Assembly (NCBI RefSeq): GCF_000153725.1
Contig: NZ_DS022276.1
Coordinates: 734,015 to 798,014, forward strand
Direction: 5' to 3'
Source of the DNA: Salipiger bermudensis HTCC2601
GTDB lineage: Bacteria > Pseudomonadota > Alphaproteobacteria > Rhodobacterales > Rhodobacteraceae
DNA length: 64,000 nucleotides
Below are positions 55,765 through 64,000 of this stretch, piece by piece. The position numbers and the translations under genes were made by a program. Position 1 is the stretch's first letter. Every line of letters begins with the position of its first letter. Under the pieces are notes generated by a model, which ran no database searches, had not been told where the DNA came from, and saw only the letters and a program-made list of their open reading frames with translations.

Positions 55765-56865
55765 TCAGCCCGGCTGCGGGCCGCCTGCGATGGCGCCCTT
55801 GGCCACGGAAACCGCTTTCAGAACGGCGAAGACCTCCTGCCCGTCTTGCAGCCCCAGCGCCGAGACCGAGCGTTGCGTGACCCGCGCGAGCAACAGGTTG
55901 CCGCAGGCATCGAGCTGGACGAGCGCGCCGGGGCCGTTGCCCATGCGCAACGCCCTGATGCGGCAGGGCAGCACGTTGAGCGCCGAGATCTGCTCGGGCC
56001 GCTGTGTGGCGAGCATCACGTCCTGTGCCTCGATATGGATGCGCAGAGGCGTGCCGGGGGCGCGGGGAACCGAGGGGATCAGCAGGCGCAGCCCGCCAGC
56101 CGCCTCGAGCTCGGTCAGCCCGTCCTCGTGGTGGCGCAGGATGCTGGCCTCGATCACCGCGCCGGCCGCGCCCGCTCCGAGCGGCGTGACCGACGGGTCG
56201 CCCAGCACGTCGGTGGCGCTGCCGTGGCGCGACACGCGGCCGTCCTGCAGCGCCACGACCGAGGTGGCGAGCCGCGCGACCTCGGCAGGGGCGTGGCTGA
56301 CATAGAGGATCGGCACGCGGGTCTCGTCCCGCAGGCGCTCGAAATAGGGAAGGATCTCGGATTTGCGCGCCTCGTCCAGCGCCGCGAGCGGCTCGTCGGC
56401 GAGGATCAGGCGCGGCTTGGCGAGCAGGGCGCGCCCGATCGCCACGCGCTGACGTTCGCCACCGGAGAGCGCCCCCGGGCGGCGGGAGAGAAGCGGCGCG
56501 ATGCCAAGCATCTCGATGACGCGGTCAATCTCGTCGGGGCGGCTGTCGCGCGGCGCAAACCAGCGCCCGTAGAGCAGGTTTTGCCGCACGGTGAGATGTG
56601 GAAAGAGTCGCGCGTCCTGAAAGATGTAGCCGAGGCGACGGCGATGCGGCGGCTGCCAGACGCGGCGCGCGCTGTCGAACAGAACCTGATCGCCAAGCGC
56701 GATGCGGCCGGCATCCGGGCGCAAGAGCCCCGCCACCGCGTTGACGATGGTGGTCTTGCCCGAGCCGGAGCGCCCGAACAGCACGGTCAGCCCCGGCGGC
56801 GCCTCGAAGGCGATGTCGAGCTGGAAGCCGCCGAAGCAGTGGCTTATCGCGACCTGAAGGCTCAT
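55765..56865 (-). CDS. modC: Molybdate ABC transporter ATP-binding protein
   Basis: A 366-residue ATPase of the molybdate importer. It has Walker A GRSGSGKTT near 31-39, the signature LSGGERQRVAIGRAL, Walker B LILADEPLAALD, and the H-loop VSHAPAEVARL. The C-terminal part (about 290-355) is a TOBE/Mop-type domain able to bind molybdate (LPCRIRALRMGNG). The start overlaps the modB stop by 4 nt. It is the last gene of the modABC run. Confidence 0.93.
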   Translation of the reverse strand: MSLQVAISHCFGGFQLDIAFEAPPGLTVLFGRSGSGKTTIVNAVAGLLRPDAGRIALGDQVLFDSARRVWQPPHRRRLGYIFQDARLFPHLTVRQNLLYGRWFAPRDSRPDEIDRVIEMLGIAPLLSRRPGALSGGERQRVAIGRALLAKPRLILADEPLAALDEARKSEILPYFERLRDETRVPILYVSHAPAEVARLATSVVALQDGRVSRHGSATDVLGDPSVTPLGAGAAGAVIEASILRHHEDGLTELEAAGGLRLLIPSVPRAPGTPLRIHIEAQDVMLATQRPEQISALNVLPCRIRALRMGNGPGALVQLDACGNLLLARVTQRSVSALGLQDGQEVFAVLKAVSVAKGAIAGGPQPG

Positions 56866-57554
56866 GCGCCCGACACCCGCTTCGCGATGCGGCGCGACAG
56901 CACTTCCGACAGGATCAGCGCCGCCATGGCGATGGCCACCGAGACCGCCACCAGCCGCAGCGCCGAGGCTTCGCCGCCGGGCACCTGAAGGAAGGCGTAG
57001 ATTGCCGAGGGCAGGGTCTGGGTCTGGCCGGGGATGTTGGAGACGAAGGTGATGGTGGCACCGAACTCGCCCATCGCCTTGGCAAAGGCGAGGATGGCGC
57101 CGGCGAGGATGCCGGGCAGGGTCAGCGGCAGCGTGACGGTGGCGAAGACCCAGAGCCGGGAGGCCCCAAGCGTTGCCCCGGCCTGTTCGAGCTTGGGGTC
57201 CACCGCCTCGATCGACAGGCGGATGGCGCGCACCAGCAAGGGAAAGGCCATGATCCCGGCGGCCAGCGCCGCGCCGGTCCAGTGGAACGCAAAGACGATG
57301 CCGATCTCCTGCAGCGCCCCACCGATGGGGCCGCGGGTGCCGAAGGTCAGCAGCAGCAGGTAGCCGGTGACCACCGGCGGTAGGATCAGCGGCAGGTGCA
57401 CCAGTCCGTTCAGCACCTGCTTTCCGGGAAACTCCCAGCGCGCCAGCGCATAGGCCACGAGGATCCCCGGCGGCAGACCGGCCAGCGTCGCCCAGAGCGC
57501 CACGCGCAGCGACAGCGCGACGGCTTGCCATTCGTCGGGGCCGAGCAGGGACAT
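56862..57554 (-). CDS. modB: Molybdate ABC transporter permease
   Basis: A 230-residue permease with five to six helices. It has the ModB pattern LSLRVALWATLAGLPPGILVAY at about 14-35, LPLILPPVVTGYLLLLTFG around 55-73, and the coupling loop EQAGATLGASRLWVFATVTLPLTLPG near 138-163. It is 8 nt after modA and overlaps modC by 4 nt. Confidence 0.94.
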   Translation of the reverse strand: MSLLGPDEWQAVALSLRVALWATLAGLPPGILVAYALARWEFPGKQVLNGLVHLPLILPPVVTGYLLLLTFGTRGPIGGALQEIGIVFAFHWTGAALAAGIMAFPLLVRAIRLSIEAVDPKLEQAGATLGASRLWVFATVTLPLTLPGILAGAILAFAKAMGEFGATITFVSNIPGQTQTLPSAIYAFLQVPGGEASALRLVAVSVAIAMAALILSEVLSRRIAKRVSGA

Positions 57555-57562
57555 GGGGGCGG

Positions 57563-58333
57563 TTACTCCGTCAGGACGGTGAAACCCTGCCGCTCGAAGG
57601 CGGCGCGCGCAACGGGACCTTGCAGATAGGCGAGGAATGCGTCGGCAACCGCGCTGTCTCCGTCACGAATGCGCGCCGCGGGGTAGGTGATCGGCGCATG
57701 GCTGCCTTCCGGGAAGGTCCCAAGCACGGCGACGCCGGGCTCGGCATGGGCGTCGGTGGCGTAGACGATGCCGAGCGGGGCCTCGCCGGTGGCAACGAGC
57801 GCCAGCGCCGCGCGCACGTTGTCGGCCTGCGCGACCTTGGGCGCGACGGCGTCCCAGAGACCAAGTGAGCCAAGCGCCGCCTTGCCGTAGATCCCGGCCG
57901 GCACCGCCTCGACCAGTGCCATGGCGAGGTGGCTCTCGCCCAGCATCTCGGCCAGCGGCAGATCGGGGGTGATCTCGACCGGGTTTGCCTTTGCGTCATG
58001 GGCGATCAGCACGAGGCTGTTGCCGAGCAGGTCGGTGCGGGTGGCGTCGTCGATCAGCCCGTCGGATTCGAGCGCGTCCATCCAGCCGGGATTGGCCGAG
58101 ATGAACACATCCGCCGGGGCGCCCGCCTGGATCTGCCGCGCCAGCGCCGAGGAGCCGGCGAAGGAGACCCGTGCGGTGGTGCCGGTCTCCTCGGCATAGC
58201 GGGCGGTGATCTCGTCCATCGCGGTCTTCATGCTGGCGGCGGCGAACACCGTCACCTGCTCGGCCCATGCCCCGGAGGCCGCGACGGCGGCAAGGGCAAG
58301 GGCGGCAAGCGAGGGTAGGGTGGGGCGAGGCAT
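57563..58333 (-). CDS. modA: Molybdate-binding periplasmic protein
   Basis: Periplasmic molybdate/tungstate receptor, 256 residues. A signal peptide covers about 1-24 (ending SGAWA). The mature protein begins EQVTVFAAASMKTAMDEI and has SFAGSSALARQIQAGAPADV and FISANPGWMDAL, where the conserved Ser residues bind the oxyanion. ATG 58333 follows GGAGCC. A perfect palindrome lies directly upstream. Confidence 0.94.
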   Translation of the reverse strand: MPRPTLPSLAALALAAVAASGAWAEQVTVFAAASMKTAMDEITARYAEETGTTARVSFAGSSALARQIQAGAPADVFISANPGWMDALESDGLIDDATRTDLLGNSLVLIAHDAKANPVEITPDLPLAEMLGESHLAMALVEAVPAGIYGKAALGSLGLWDAVAPKVAQADNVRAALALVATGEAPLGIVYATDAHAEPGVAVLGTFPEGSHAPITYPAARIRDGDSAVADAFLAYLQGPVARAAFERQGFTVLTE

Positions 58334-58349
58334 GGCGGCTCCGGGGGCA

Positions 58350-58369
58350 ATATGTTTCCAGAAACATAT
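58350..58369. promoter_or_regulatory. Palindrome upstream of modA (probable ModE operator)
   Basis: Perfect 9-bp arms ATATGTTTC/GAAACATAT with a 2-nt spacer, 16 nt upstream of the modA start and 24 nt after the modE-like stop. It lies where a repressor would block modABC expression. The arms resemble AT-rich molybdenum-box sites in shape, though not the exact E. coli consensus. Confidence 0.65.
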
Positions 58370-58393
58370 CGGGCGGCCCCTGCGTGGCAAGCG

Positions 58394-58789
58394 CTATTTC
58401 TGGTGGGACATATCGCTCAGCAGCGACTTCAGCGCCGCGATGTCCTCGGCGCCGGCGGCGGCGGCGGCGCGCTCCACGCGGCGGTAATGCGCCAGCACCC
58501 GCTCGCCGGTCTCGGTCAGCCTTGCGCCGCCACCACGGGTGCCGCCACGGTTGCGCTCCACCAGCGGCGCGCGGAAGGCACGGTTCATCTCCTCGACGAG
58601 GCTCCAGGCGCGCTTGTAGCTCATCGACATGGCGCGCCCGGCGGCGGCGATGGAGCCAGTCTCGGCAATGTGGTCCAGCAGCTCGGCCTTGCCCGGACCA
58701 AGCATGGCGCTGTCGCCGAAGAGGATGCGCAGGCGCAGGCGGGGGTCGGGGTCGTCGTCGGAATCCGGGGGCGGGGGAAGCTCTGTCAT
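58394..58789 (-). CDS. ModE-type winged-helix regulator, DNA-binding domain only
   Basis: A 131-residue protein with the LysR/ModE-like winged helix: LLDHIAETGSIAAAGRAMSM, then SYKRAWSLVEEMNRAFRAPL, VERNRGGTRGGGARLTETGE. E. coli ModE has 262 residues with two TOBE/Mop molybdate-binding domains; these are absent here, so the protein must sense molybdate differently or act with another factor. It lies directly upstream of modABC on the same strand, with the palindrome in between. The gene is intact, as no frameshift trace of a Mop domain is seen downstream. Confidence 0.85.
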   Translation of the reverse strand: MTELPPPPDSDDDPDPRLRLRILFGDSAMLGPGKAELLDHIAETGSIAAAGRAMSMSYKRAWSLVEEMNRAFRAPLVERNRGGTRGGGARLTETGERVLAHYRRVERAAAAAGAEDIAALKSLLSDMSHQK

Positions 58790-58865
58790 CTCTCAACTTT
58801 CCGGGATCGCGGTTGCGCTTGCAAGCGCGGCGCGAAACAGTCGCGCGAGACCACCGGGAGGCCCC

Positions 58866-59474
58866 ATGTTCGACGCCAAGCTCCTGCCGCTGCAGCGGCG
58901 GCTGATACGCCCCATGGCCGGGCGCCTGCACGCGCGCGGTGTGGGGGCCGACTCGATCACCCTCGCGGGCTTCGCGCTGGGGCTGCTGGGGGTGCTGGCG
59001 GCGGCGTATGGGCTGTTCTGGCTGGCGCTGGCTGGGTTGGTGGCGAACCGGCTTGCGGACGGGCTCGATGGCGAGGTGGCGCGGCTGGCCGGCCCGACGG
59101 ATCGCGGCGCGTTTCTCGACATCGCCCTCGACTTCCTGTTCTACGCGCTGTTTCCGGTGGGCTTCGCCATCGCCGATCCGGCGACAAACGCGCTGCCGGC
59201 GGTGGTTCTGGTGGCGAGCTTCGTCGGCACCGGGTCGTCCTTCCTCGCCTTCTCGATCATCGCCGAGCGGCGCGGTCTCACATCGGAGGACTACCCGTCA
59301 AAGGGCATCTTCTATCTTGGTGGGCTGACCGAGGGGGCCGAGACCATCGGTCTCTTCGTGTTGATCTGCCTGCTGCCGGGACTGTTCCCGGTGCTGGCGC
59401 TGGTCTTTGCCGCCGCCTGTTTCGTGACCACGCTGACGCGCTGGCTTACCGGTTGGCGCCTGTTCGGCGCCTGA
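58866..59474 (+). CDS. CDP-alcohol phosphatidyltransferase family protein
   Basis: A 202-residue membrane enzyme of the CDP-alcohol phosphatidyltransferase family (phospholipid synthesis). Around residues 67-91 it has DGLDGEVAR followed by GAFLDIALD, the DG-x2-AR and G-x3-D-x3-D parts of the active-site motif; the spacing between Arg and Gly is 7 residues, one fewer than the usual 8 or 9. It has about six helices. The acceptor alcohol cannot be named. ATG 58866 is the first codon after ACCGGGAGGCCCC. Confidence 0.85.
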   Translation: MFDAKLLPLQRRLIRPMAGRLHARGVGADSITLAGFALGLLGVLAAAYGLFWLALAGLVANRLADGLDGEVARLAGPTDRGAFLDIALDFLFYALFPVGFAIADPATNALPAVVLVASFVGTGSSFLAFSIIAERRGLTSEDYPSKGIFYLGGLTEGAETIGLFVLICLLPGLFPVLALVFAAACFVTTLTRWLTGWRLFGA

Positions 59475-59503
59475 GGGTGCTTAAAGTGAGGCTGCAAACG
59501 AAA

Positions 59504-59527
59504 AAGGCGCGCCCGGGGGCGCGCCTT
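59504..59527 (-). terminator. Terminator of the cold-shock gene
   Basis: 10-bp stem AAGGCGCGCC/GGCGCGCCTT with a 4-nt loop. On the minus strand the arm ends in TTTTT. It is 23 nt after the csp stop, and also shields the convergent CDP-alcohol gene. Confidence 0.85.
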
Positions 59528-59549
59528 CTGGCCGGTCTGATCAGATGGA

Positions 59550-59756
59550 TCAGAGCAGCTCGAGATTGATGGCGCTCTCGCGGCCGTCACGGCCGGACTG
59601 CAGCTCGTAGGACACTTTCTGGTTGTCCTTGAGCTCGGTCAGGCCGGAGCGCTCGAGTGCGGAGATGTGCACGAACACGTCCTTGGAGCCGCCCTCGGGA
59701 GCGATGAAGCCGTAGCCTTTGGTGGTGTTGAACCACTTCACGGTGCCAGTTGGCAT
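59550..59756 (-). CDS. Cold-shock domain protein
   Basis: A 68-residue single cold-shock domain protein that binds single-stranded RNA and DNA. It has TVKWFNTTKGYGFI (RNP1 KGYGFI) and DVFVHISAL (RNP2 VFVH), with QKVSYELQSGRDGRESAINL at the C terminus. ATG 59756 has GGAAAGGG upstream. The 223-nt space before it, shared with the divergent small basic gene, is long enough for the cold-shock type 5' leader often present in such mRNAs, though no defined element is seen. Confidence 0.93.
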   Translation of the reverse strand: MPTGTVKWFNTTKGYGFIAPEGGSKDVFVHISALERSGLTELKDNQKVSYELQSGRDGRESAINLELL

Positions 59757-59979
59757 GGGATGAACCCTTTCCTTGTCTTGCCGCACGCGGAGATGCTGCG
59801 GCCCGGCGTCGTCGTCTAGTCTCGACAGCGGCCGTGAAAGGAACAGGTCGGATAGAGAGTAGCAGTCTGAGATATGACATGACGGTTTGAGTCGCACAAG
59901 CTTTGACGCGAGATGTGGAACGGCTTTCCCGTTCCGGGCGTTTCTGCCGCAGAAACAACGCTTAGGAGAGGAGAAACCG

Positions 59980-60162
59980 ATGTCGATCCAGCGTATCGCA
60001 AAGAAGGCCCTGTCGGCCTATGCCCGCAGCAAGCGCGGGGGCCATCATGCCGGCACCCCCGTCCGGAACCGCCCGGTGCGTCATCACAAGGTGAAACGTG
60101 GGCGCAGCGTCGAGAGCCAGATCGCCTCGAAGGCGGTGCGGACGATCCGCCGGGCTCTGTGA
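59980..60162 (+). CDS. Small basic protein (unknown)
   Basis: A 60-residue protein starting MSIQRIAKKALSAYARSKRG. It has 11 Arg, 6 Lys and 4 His with one acidic residue, so a net charge near +16. The middle is rich in His/Gly/Pro (GGHHAG, RPVRHHKVKRGR), the end amphipathic (IASKAVRTIRRAL). The strong Shine-Dalgarno TTAGGAGAGGAG, 5 nt before ATG 59980, supports real translation. It could bind nucleic acid or the membrane; no family can be named. A stable hairpin follows its stop. Confidence 0.7.
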   Translation: MSIQRIAKKALSAYARSKRGGHHAGTPVRNRPVRHHKVKRGRSVESQIASKAVRTIRRAL

Positions 60163-60216
60163 GGTTTTGCAGACGTGCGGTTCCCAAGCGCGGGACAAGG
60201 CCGTAGGCCGCCGCGC

Positions 60217-60247
60217 AATCGCCGGCCCGCCCCCCGGGCTGGCGATT
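60217..60247 (+). terminator. Hairpin after small basic protein gene
   Basis: 13-bp stem AATCGCCGGCCCG with its complement (one G-T pair), loop of five C, followed by TGAT. It starts 54 nt after the gene. The rest of the non-coding stretch 60163-60412 shows no gene or other clear element. Confidence 0.55.
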
Positions 60248-60412
60248 TGATGACATCCAAGCCGCGTGTCGAGGTCCTTCGGACTTGGCTGCGATAAAAC
60301 AAGAGGCTCCTCGGGTGGATCGCCATCCCGCGAGCCGGCGATGGCGCAGCGGCGCCTGACACCTCGATAGGGGCACTTTCGAACCTGGGTCTCGCAGCGC
60401 GCTTTACGAAAA

Positions 60413-60438
60413 AAAAGGCGGGGAGATCCCCGCCTTTT
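60413..60438 (-). terminator. Intrinsic terminator of ettA
   Basis: Stem GGCGGGG/CCCCGCC extended by A-T pairs, loop AGAT, followed on the minus strand by a run of eight T. It lies 34 nt after the ettA stop. Confidence 0.9.
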
Positions 60439-60472
60439 CCATCTTTCGAAGCTATCGATCCGAGCGCTTTGC

Positions 60473-62128
<1,656 letters not shown>

Positions 62129-62358
62129 GCTGTCCTCCGGTGACTGGTTGGGCGCCTGTATCGCACCGGGGCGGGGGAATGCAAAGCCCCCGAGCGCACG
62201 GGGCGCGACGGGTGTCTGCGGACGCGTTGGCCGGGCCGGGCGCGACGGCGATCCGGCTGACATGCTGCCGGGCCGGGACCAGCGCAGGGCGGGTTTGCTG
62301 TTGTCATCGCGGGCCGTTCCGGTGTCTTTTGCCGCCACTTCGGAACGGAAGGGCCGCG

Positions 62359-62973
62359 ATGGCTTGGAATGCGCATGAGGCGGGGCTGCATCTGGTCCCG
62401 GGGATGACCGTGGGTCTGCTGGGGGGATCGTTCGATCCGCCCCATGCTGGCCACGTGCACATCACCCGCGAGGCGCTGCGCCGCTTCGGGCTCGACCGGG
62501 TGGTCTGGCTGGTGAGCCCGGGCAACCCGCTCAAGGCGCATGGCCCGGCGCCGCTGGCCGAGCGCATCGCGGCGGCGCGGCGGATCATGGCGCATCCCCG
62601 GGTCATCGTGAGCGATGTCGAGCGGCTGCTCGGCACCCGCCACACCGCGCGCACGCTGGCGCAGCTGCAGGCGCGGTTTCCGGGGGTGAACTTTGTCTGG
62701 CTGATGGGCGCCGACAATCTCGCGCAGCTGCACCGCTGGGAGGATTGGCGCGAGATCATGGAGCGTGTGCCGGTGGGGGTGCTGGCCCGACCCGGCAGCC
62801 GGATGGCAGCGCGCGGCTCGGTGGCGGCGGATGTCTACCGCCACGCGCGGCTGCCGGATCGTGCCGCCGGTCTGCTGGCGCGCGCGGTGCCGCCCGCCTG
62901 GAGCTTCGTCAACGTGCCGCTTGTGAATCTGAGCTCGACCGAGCTGCGCGGGGCCGCGGGCAGCAAAATGTGA
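62359..62973 (+). CDS. nadD: Nicotinate-nucleotide adenylyltransferase
   Basis: Adenylates nicotinate mononucleotide in NAD synthesis. The 204-residue product has the nucleotidyltransferase motif [16 protein letters not shown] near 19-34, [30 protein letters not shown] and the C-terminal LSSTELR, where family members carry the (I/L)SST motif. ATG 62359 is preceded by GGAAGGG; it begins upstream of the motif like other members of the group. Divergent from ettA; the D-Ala-D-Ala carboxypeptidase gene follows by 58 nt. Confidence 0.93.
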   Translation: MAWNAHEAGLHLVPGMTVGLLGGSFDPPHAGHVHITREALRRFGLDRVVWLVSPGNPLKAHGPAPLAERIAAARRIMAHPRVIVSDVERLLGTRHTARTLAQLQARFPGVNFVWLMGADNLAQLHRWEDWREIMERVPVGVLARPGSRMAARGSVAADVYRHARLPDRAAGLLARAVPPAWSFVNVPLVNLSSTELRGAAGSKM

Positions 62974-63031
62974 TCATTTGCTTTGACGCCACCGCTTGTC
63001 GGCGGACAATCGCTGCGGTTAGATCAGCGCC

Positions 63032-64000
63032 ATGAAACACGGCATTTCCAGGCGCGCATTCCTGACCTCGCTCGCAGCCGCCGGCGCTGGCGCCGCACTA
63101 CCGGCTTGGGCGGACGCGCCCACAGCTTCGCTGCGTCCCGTCGCCCGCGGCGAGGACATCCGCCTGCGCACGCTCAAATCCGCCGAGGAGCTGATTGACG
63201 CCGCGCGGCTTGACGGAACTGTCGGCTTCGCGGTCATCAACCTCGCCACCGGCGCGGTGATCGAACAGCACGCCGGGGCCGCCGGCATGCCGCCTGCGAG
63301 CGTGGCCAAGGCGCTGACCGCGTCCTATGCGCTCGACACTCTGGGACCGGACTACCGCTTCCCGACCGAGATCCTCGCCACCGGCCCGGTGAACGAGGGC
63401 GTGGTCGATGGCGACCTGGTTCTGCTGGGCGGTGGCGACCCGACGCTCGACACTGACGGCCTCGGCGAGCTTGCGGTGCAGCTCAAGGAGAAGGGCATCA
63501 CCGGCGTGACGGGCAAGTTCCTCGTCTGCGGCTCGGCCTTGCCCTTCACCCGCACCATCGACCCCGGGCAGCCGGCGCATCTGGGCTACAGCCCGGCGCT
63601 TTCGGGCCTGAACCTGAACTTCAACCGCGTGCATTTCGAGTGGGCCAAGGCCAGCGACGGCTATGACATCACCATGGACGCGCCCTCGGCCACGCTGCGT
63701 CCGGCGGTCCGGATGGCGCGCATGGGCGTCGTGTCCCGGCAAGGGCCGGTGTACACCTATTCCGACGGCGGCGCGCGCGACGAATGGACCGTGGCGCGCG
63801 GAGCGCTTGGCAATGGCGGCTCGCGCTGGTTGCCGGTGCGCAAGCCCGAGCTCTATGCCGGAGAGGTCTTTCAGGCGCTCGCAGAATTTCGCGGCGTGAC
63901 GCTCCCGACGCCCGAGGTCGTGCTGGAGCGACCAGAGGGCGAGACGCTGGCACGCCGCGAGAGCGGGGTGCTGCTCGAGATCCTGCGCGACATGCTGAAA
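63032..64000 (+). CDS. dacB: D-alanyl-D-alanine carboxypeptidase/endopeptidase (DacB-like), 5' part
   Basis: Starts at ATG 63032 and runs off the right edge after 323 codons. Peptidase family S13 (PBP4) enzyme that trims or cleaves peptidoglycan in the periplasm. It begins with a twin-arginine signal (SRRAFLTSLAAAGAGAALPA), unusual for this family. The active Ser is in PASVAK (SxxK) near residue 89-95, followed by SYALDTLGPDYRFPTEI and LLGGGDPTLD. The second motif SxN and the KTG motif must lie beyond the window. Confidence 0.9.
   Translation, partial: MKHGISRRAFLTSLAAAGAGAALPAWADAPTASLRPVARGEDIRLRTLKSAEELIDAARLDGTVGFAVINLATGAVIEQHAGAAGMPPASVAKALTASYALDTLGPDYRFPTEILATGPVNEGVVDGDLVLLGGGDPTLDTDGLGELAVQLKEKGITGVTGKFLVCGSALPFTRTIDPGQPAHLGYSPALSGLNLNFNRVHFEWAKASDGYDITMDAPSATLRPAVRMARMGVVSRQGPVYTYSDGGARDEWTVARGALGNGGSRWLPVRKPELYAGEVFQALAEFRGVTLPTPEVVLERPEGETLARRESGVLLEILRDMLK

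Noticed and set aside
62129-62358. Extra gene between ettA and nadD
   Set aside because: Frames upstream of nadD lack a ribosome-binding site and a protein-like pattern; treated as a divergent promoter region with nothing further seen.

Overview
The window is a high-GC bacterial chromosome segment with a compact, mostly single-copy gene layout. Gene content and order (folK-rpoZ-rsh, etfBA, parC, an SH3-domain lipobox-less anchor protein, twin-transmembrane protein plus PduO-type adenosyltransferase, DUF2125, IalB-like protein, a type of luxR-pot cluster) are typical of Rhodobacteraceae/Roseobacteraceae (Alphaproteobacteria). That placement is an inference from gene families, not from a marker RNA. 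No rRNA, tRNA, CRISPR array, prophage or insertion sequence is visible.

Layout. 1-5123: partial NYN-domain gene, folK, rpoZ, (p)ppGpp synthetase/hydrolase, DUF2062 protein, EamA transporter. 5227-15935: a dipeptide-type ABC substrate-binding protein, panBC, an orphan PhnM-like amidohydrolase, a Nudix hydrolase, then a tightly coupled run of two dipeptide-type permeases, a fused double ABC ATPase, an aldehyde dehydrogenase and an SDR. 16095-22588: P1 peptidase, SseB-like protein, UDG-family protein, an ArsR/ArsP-type operon with two clear operator dyads, and a KpsT/KpsE capsule-export pair. 22668-41720: mostly housekeeping (FMN reductase, etfBA, M48 peptidase with DUF898 protein, parC, cobalamin adenosyltransferase, M20 hydrolase, DUF2125, ChaC-like, a MotA/MotB-like pair with a very long periplasmic coiled coil, serB, asparaginase, IalB). 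41803-52385: a LuxR-type regulator divergent from a ten-gene run for uptake (PotABCD-type) and breakdown (nitrilase-type amidase, class III aminotransferase, Rieske oxygenase, RidA, DUF1028, M20 deacylase) of an unknown nitrogen compound. 52388-55616: a four-gene operon on the minus strand that looks like the PlcP/glycosyltransferase lipid-remodelling module plus DedA and a second glycosyltransferase. 55765-58789: modE-like, modA, modB, modC with a perfect palindrome in front of modA. 58866-64000: CDP-alcohol phosphatidyltransferase, cold-shock protein, a small very basic protein, ettA, nadD and the start of a Tat-exported D-Ala-D-Ala carboxypeptidase.

The most interesting signals are: (i) the LuxR-pot-Rieske-RidA-DUF1028 cluster with a repeated GGTATA-type motif and two nested inverted repeats in its divergent promoter region; (ii) the PlcP-like lipid-remodelling operon; (iii) the stator-like MotA/MotB pair with a roughly 450-residue coiled coil; (iv) an intergenic hairpin repeat family, one copy of which supplies the N-terminal 30 residues of an ABC ATPase; (v) several AT-rich perfect palindromes and a 48-bp direct repeat between genes. 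Start codons below were chosen from Shine-Dalgarno sequence, overlaps and family length, and often differ from the longest possible frame.
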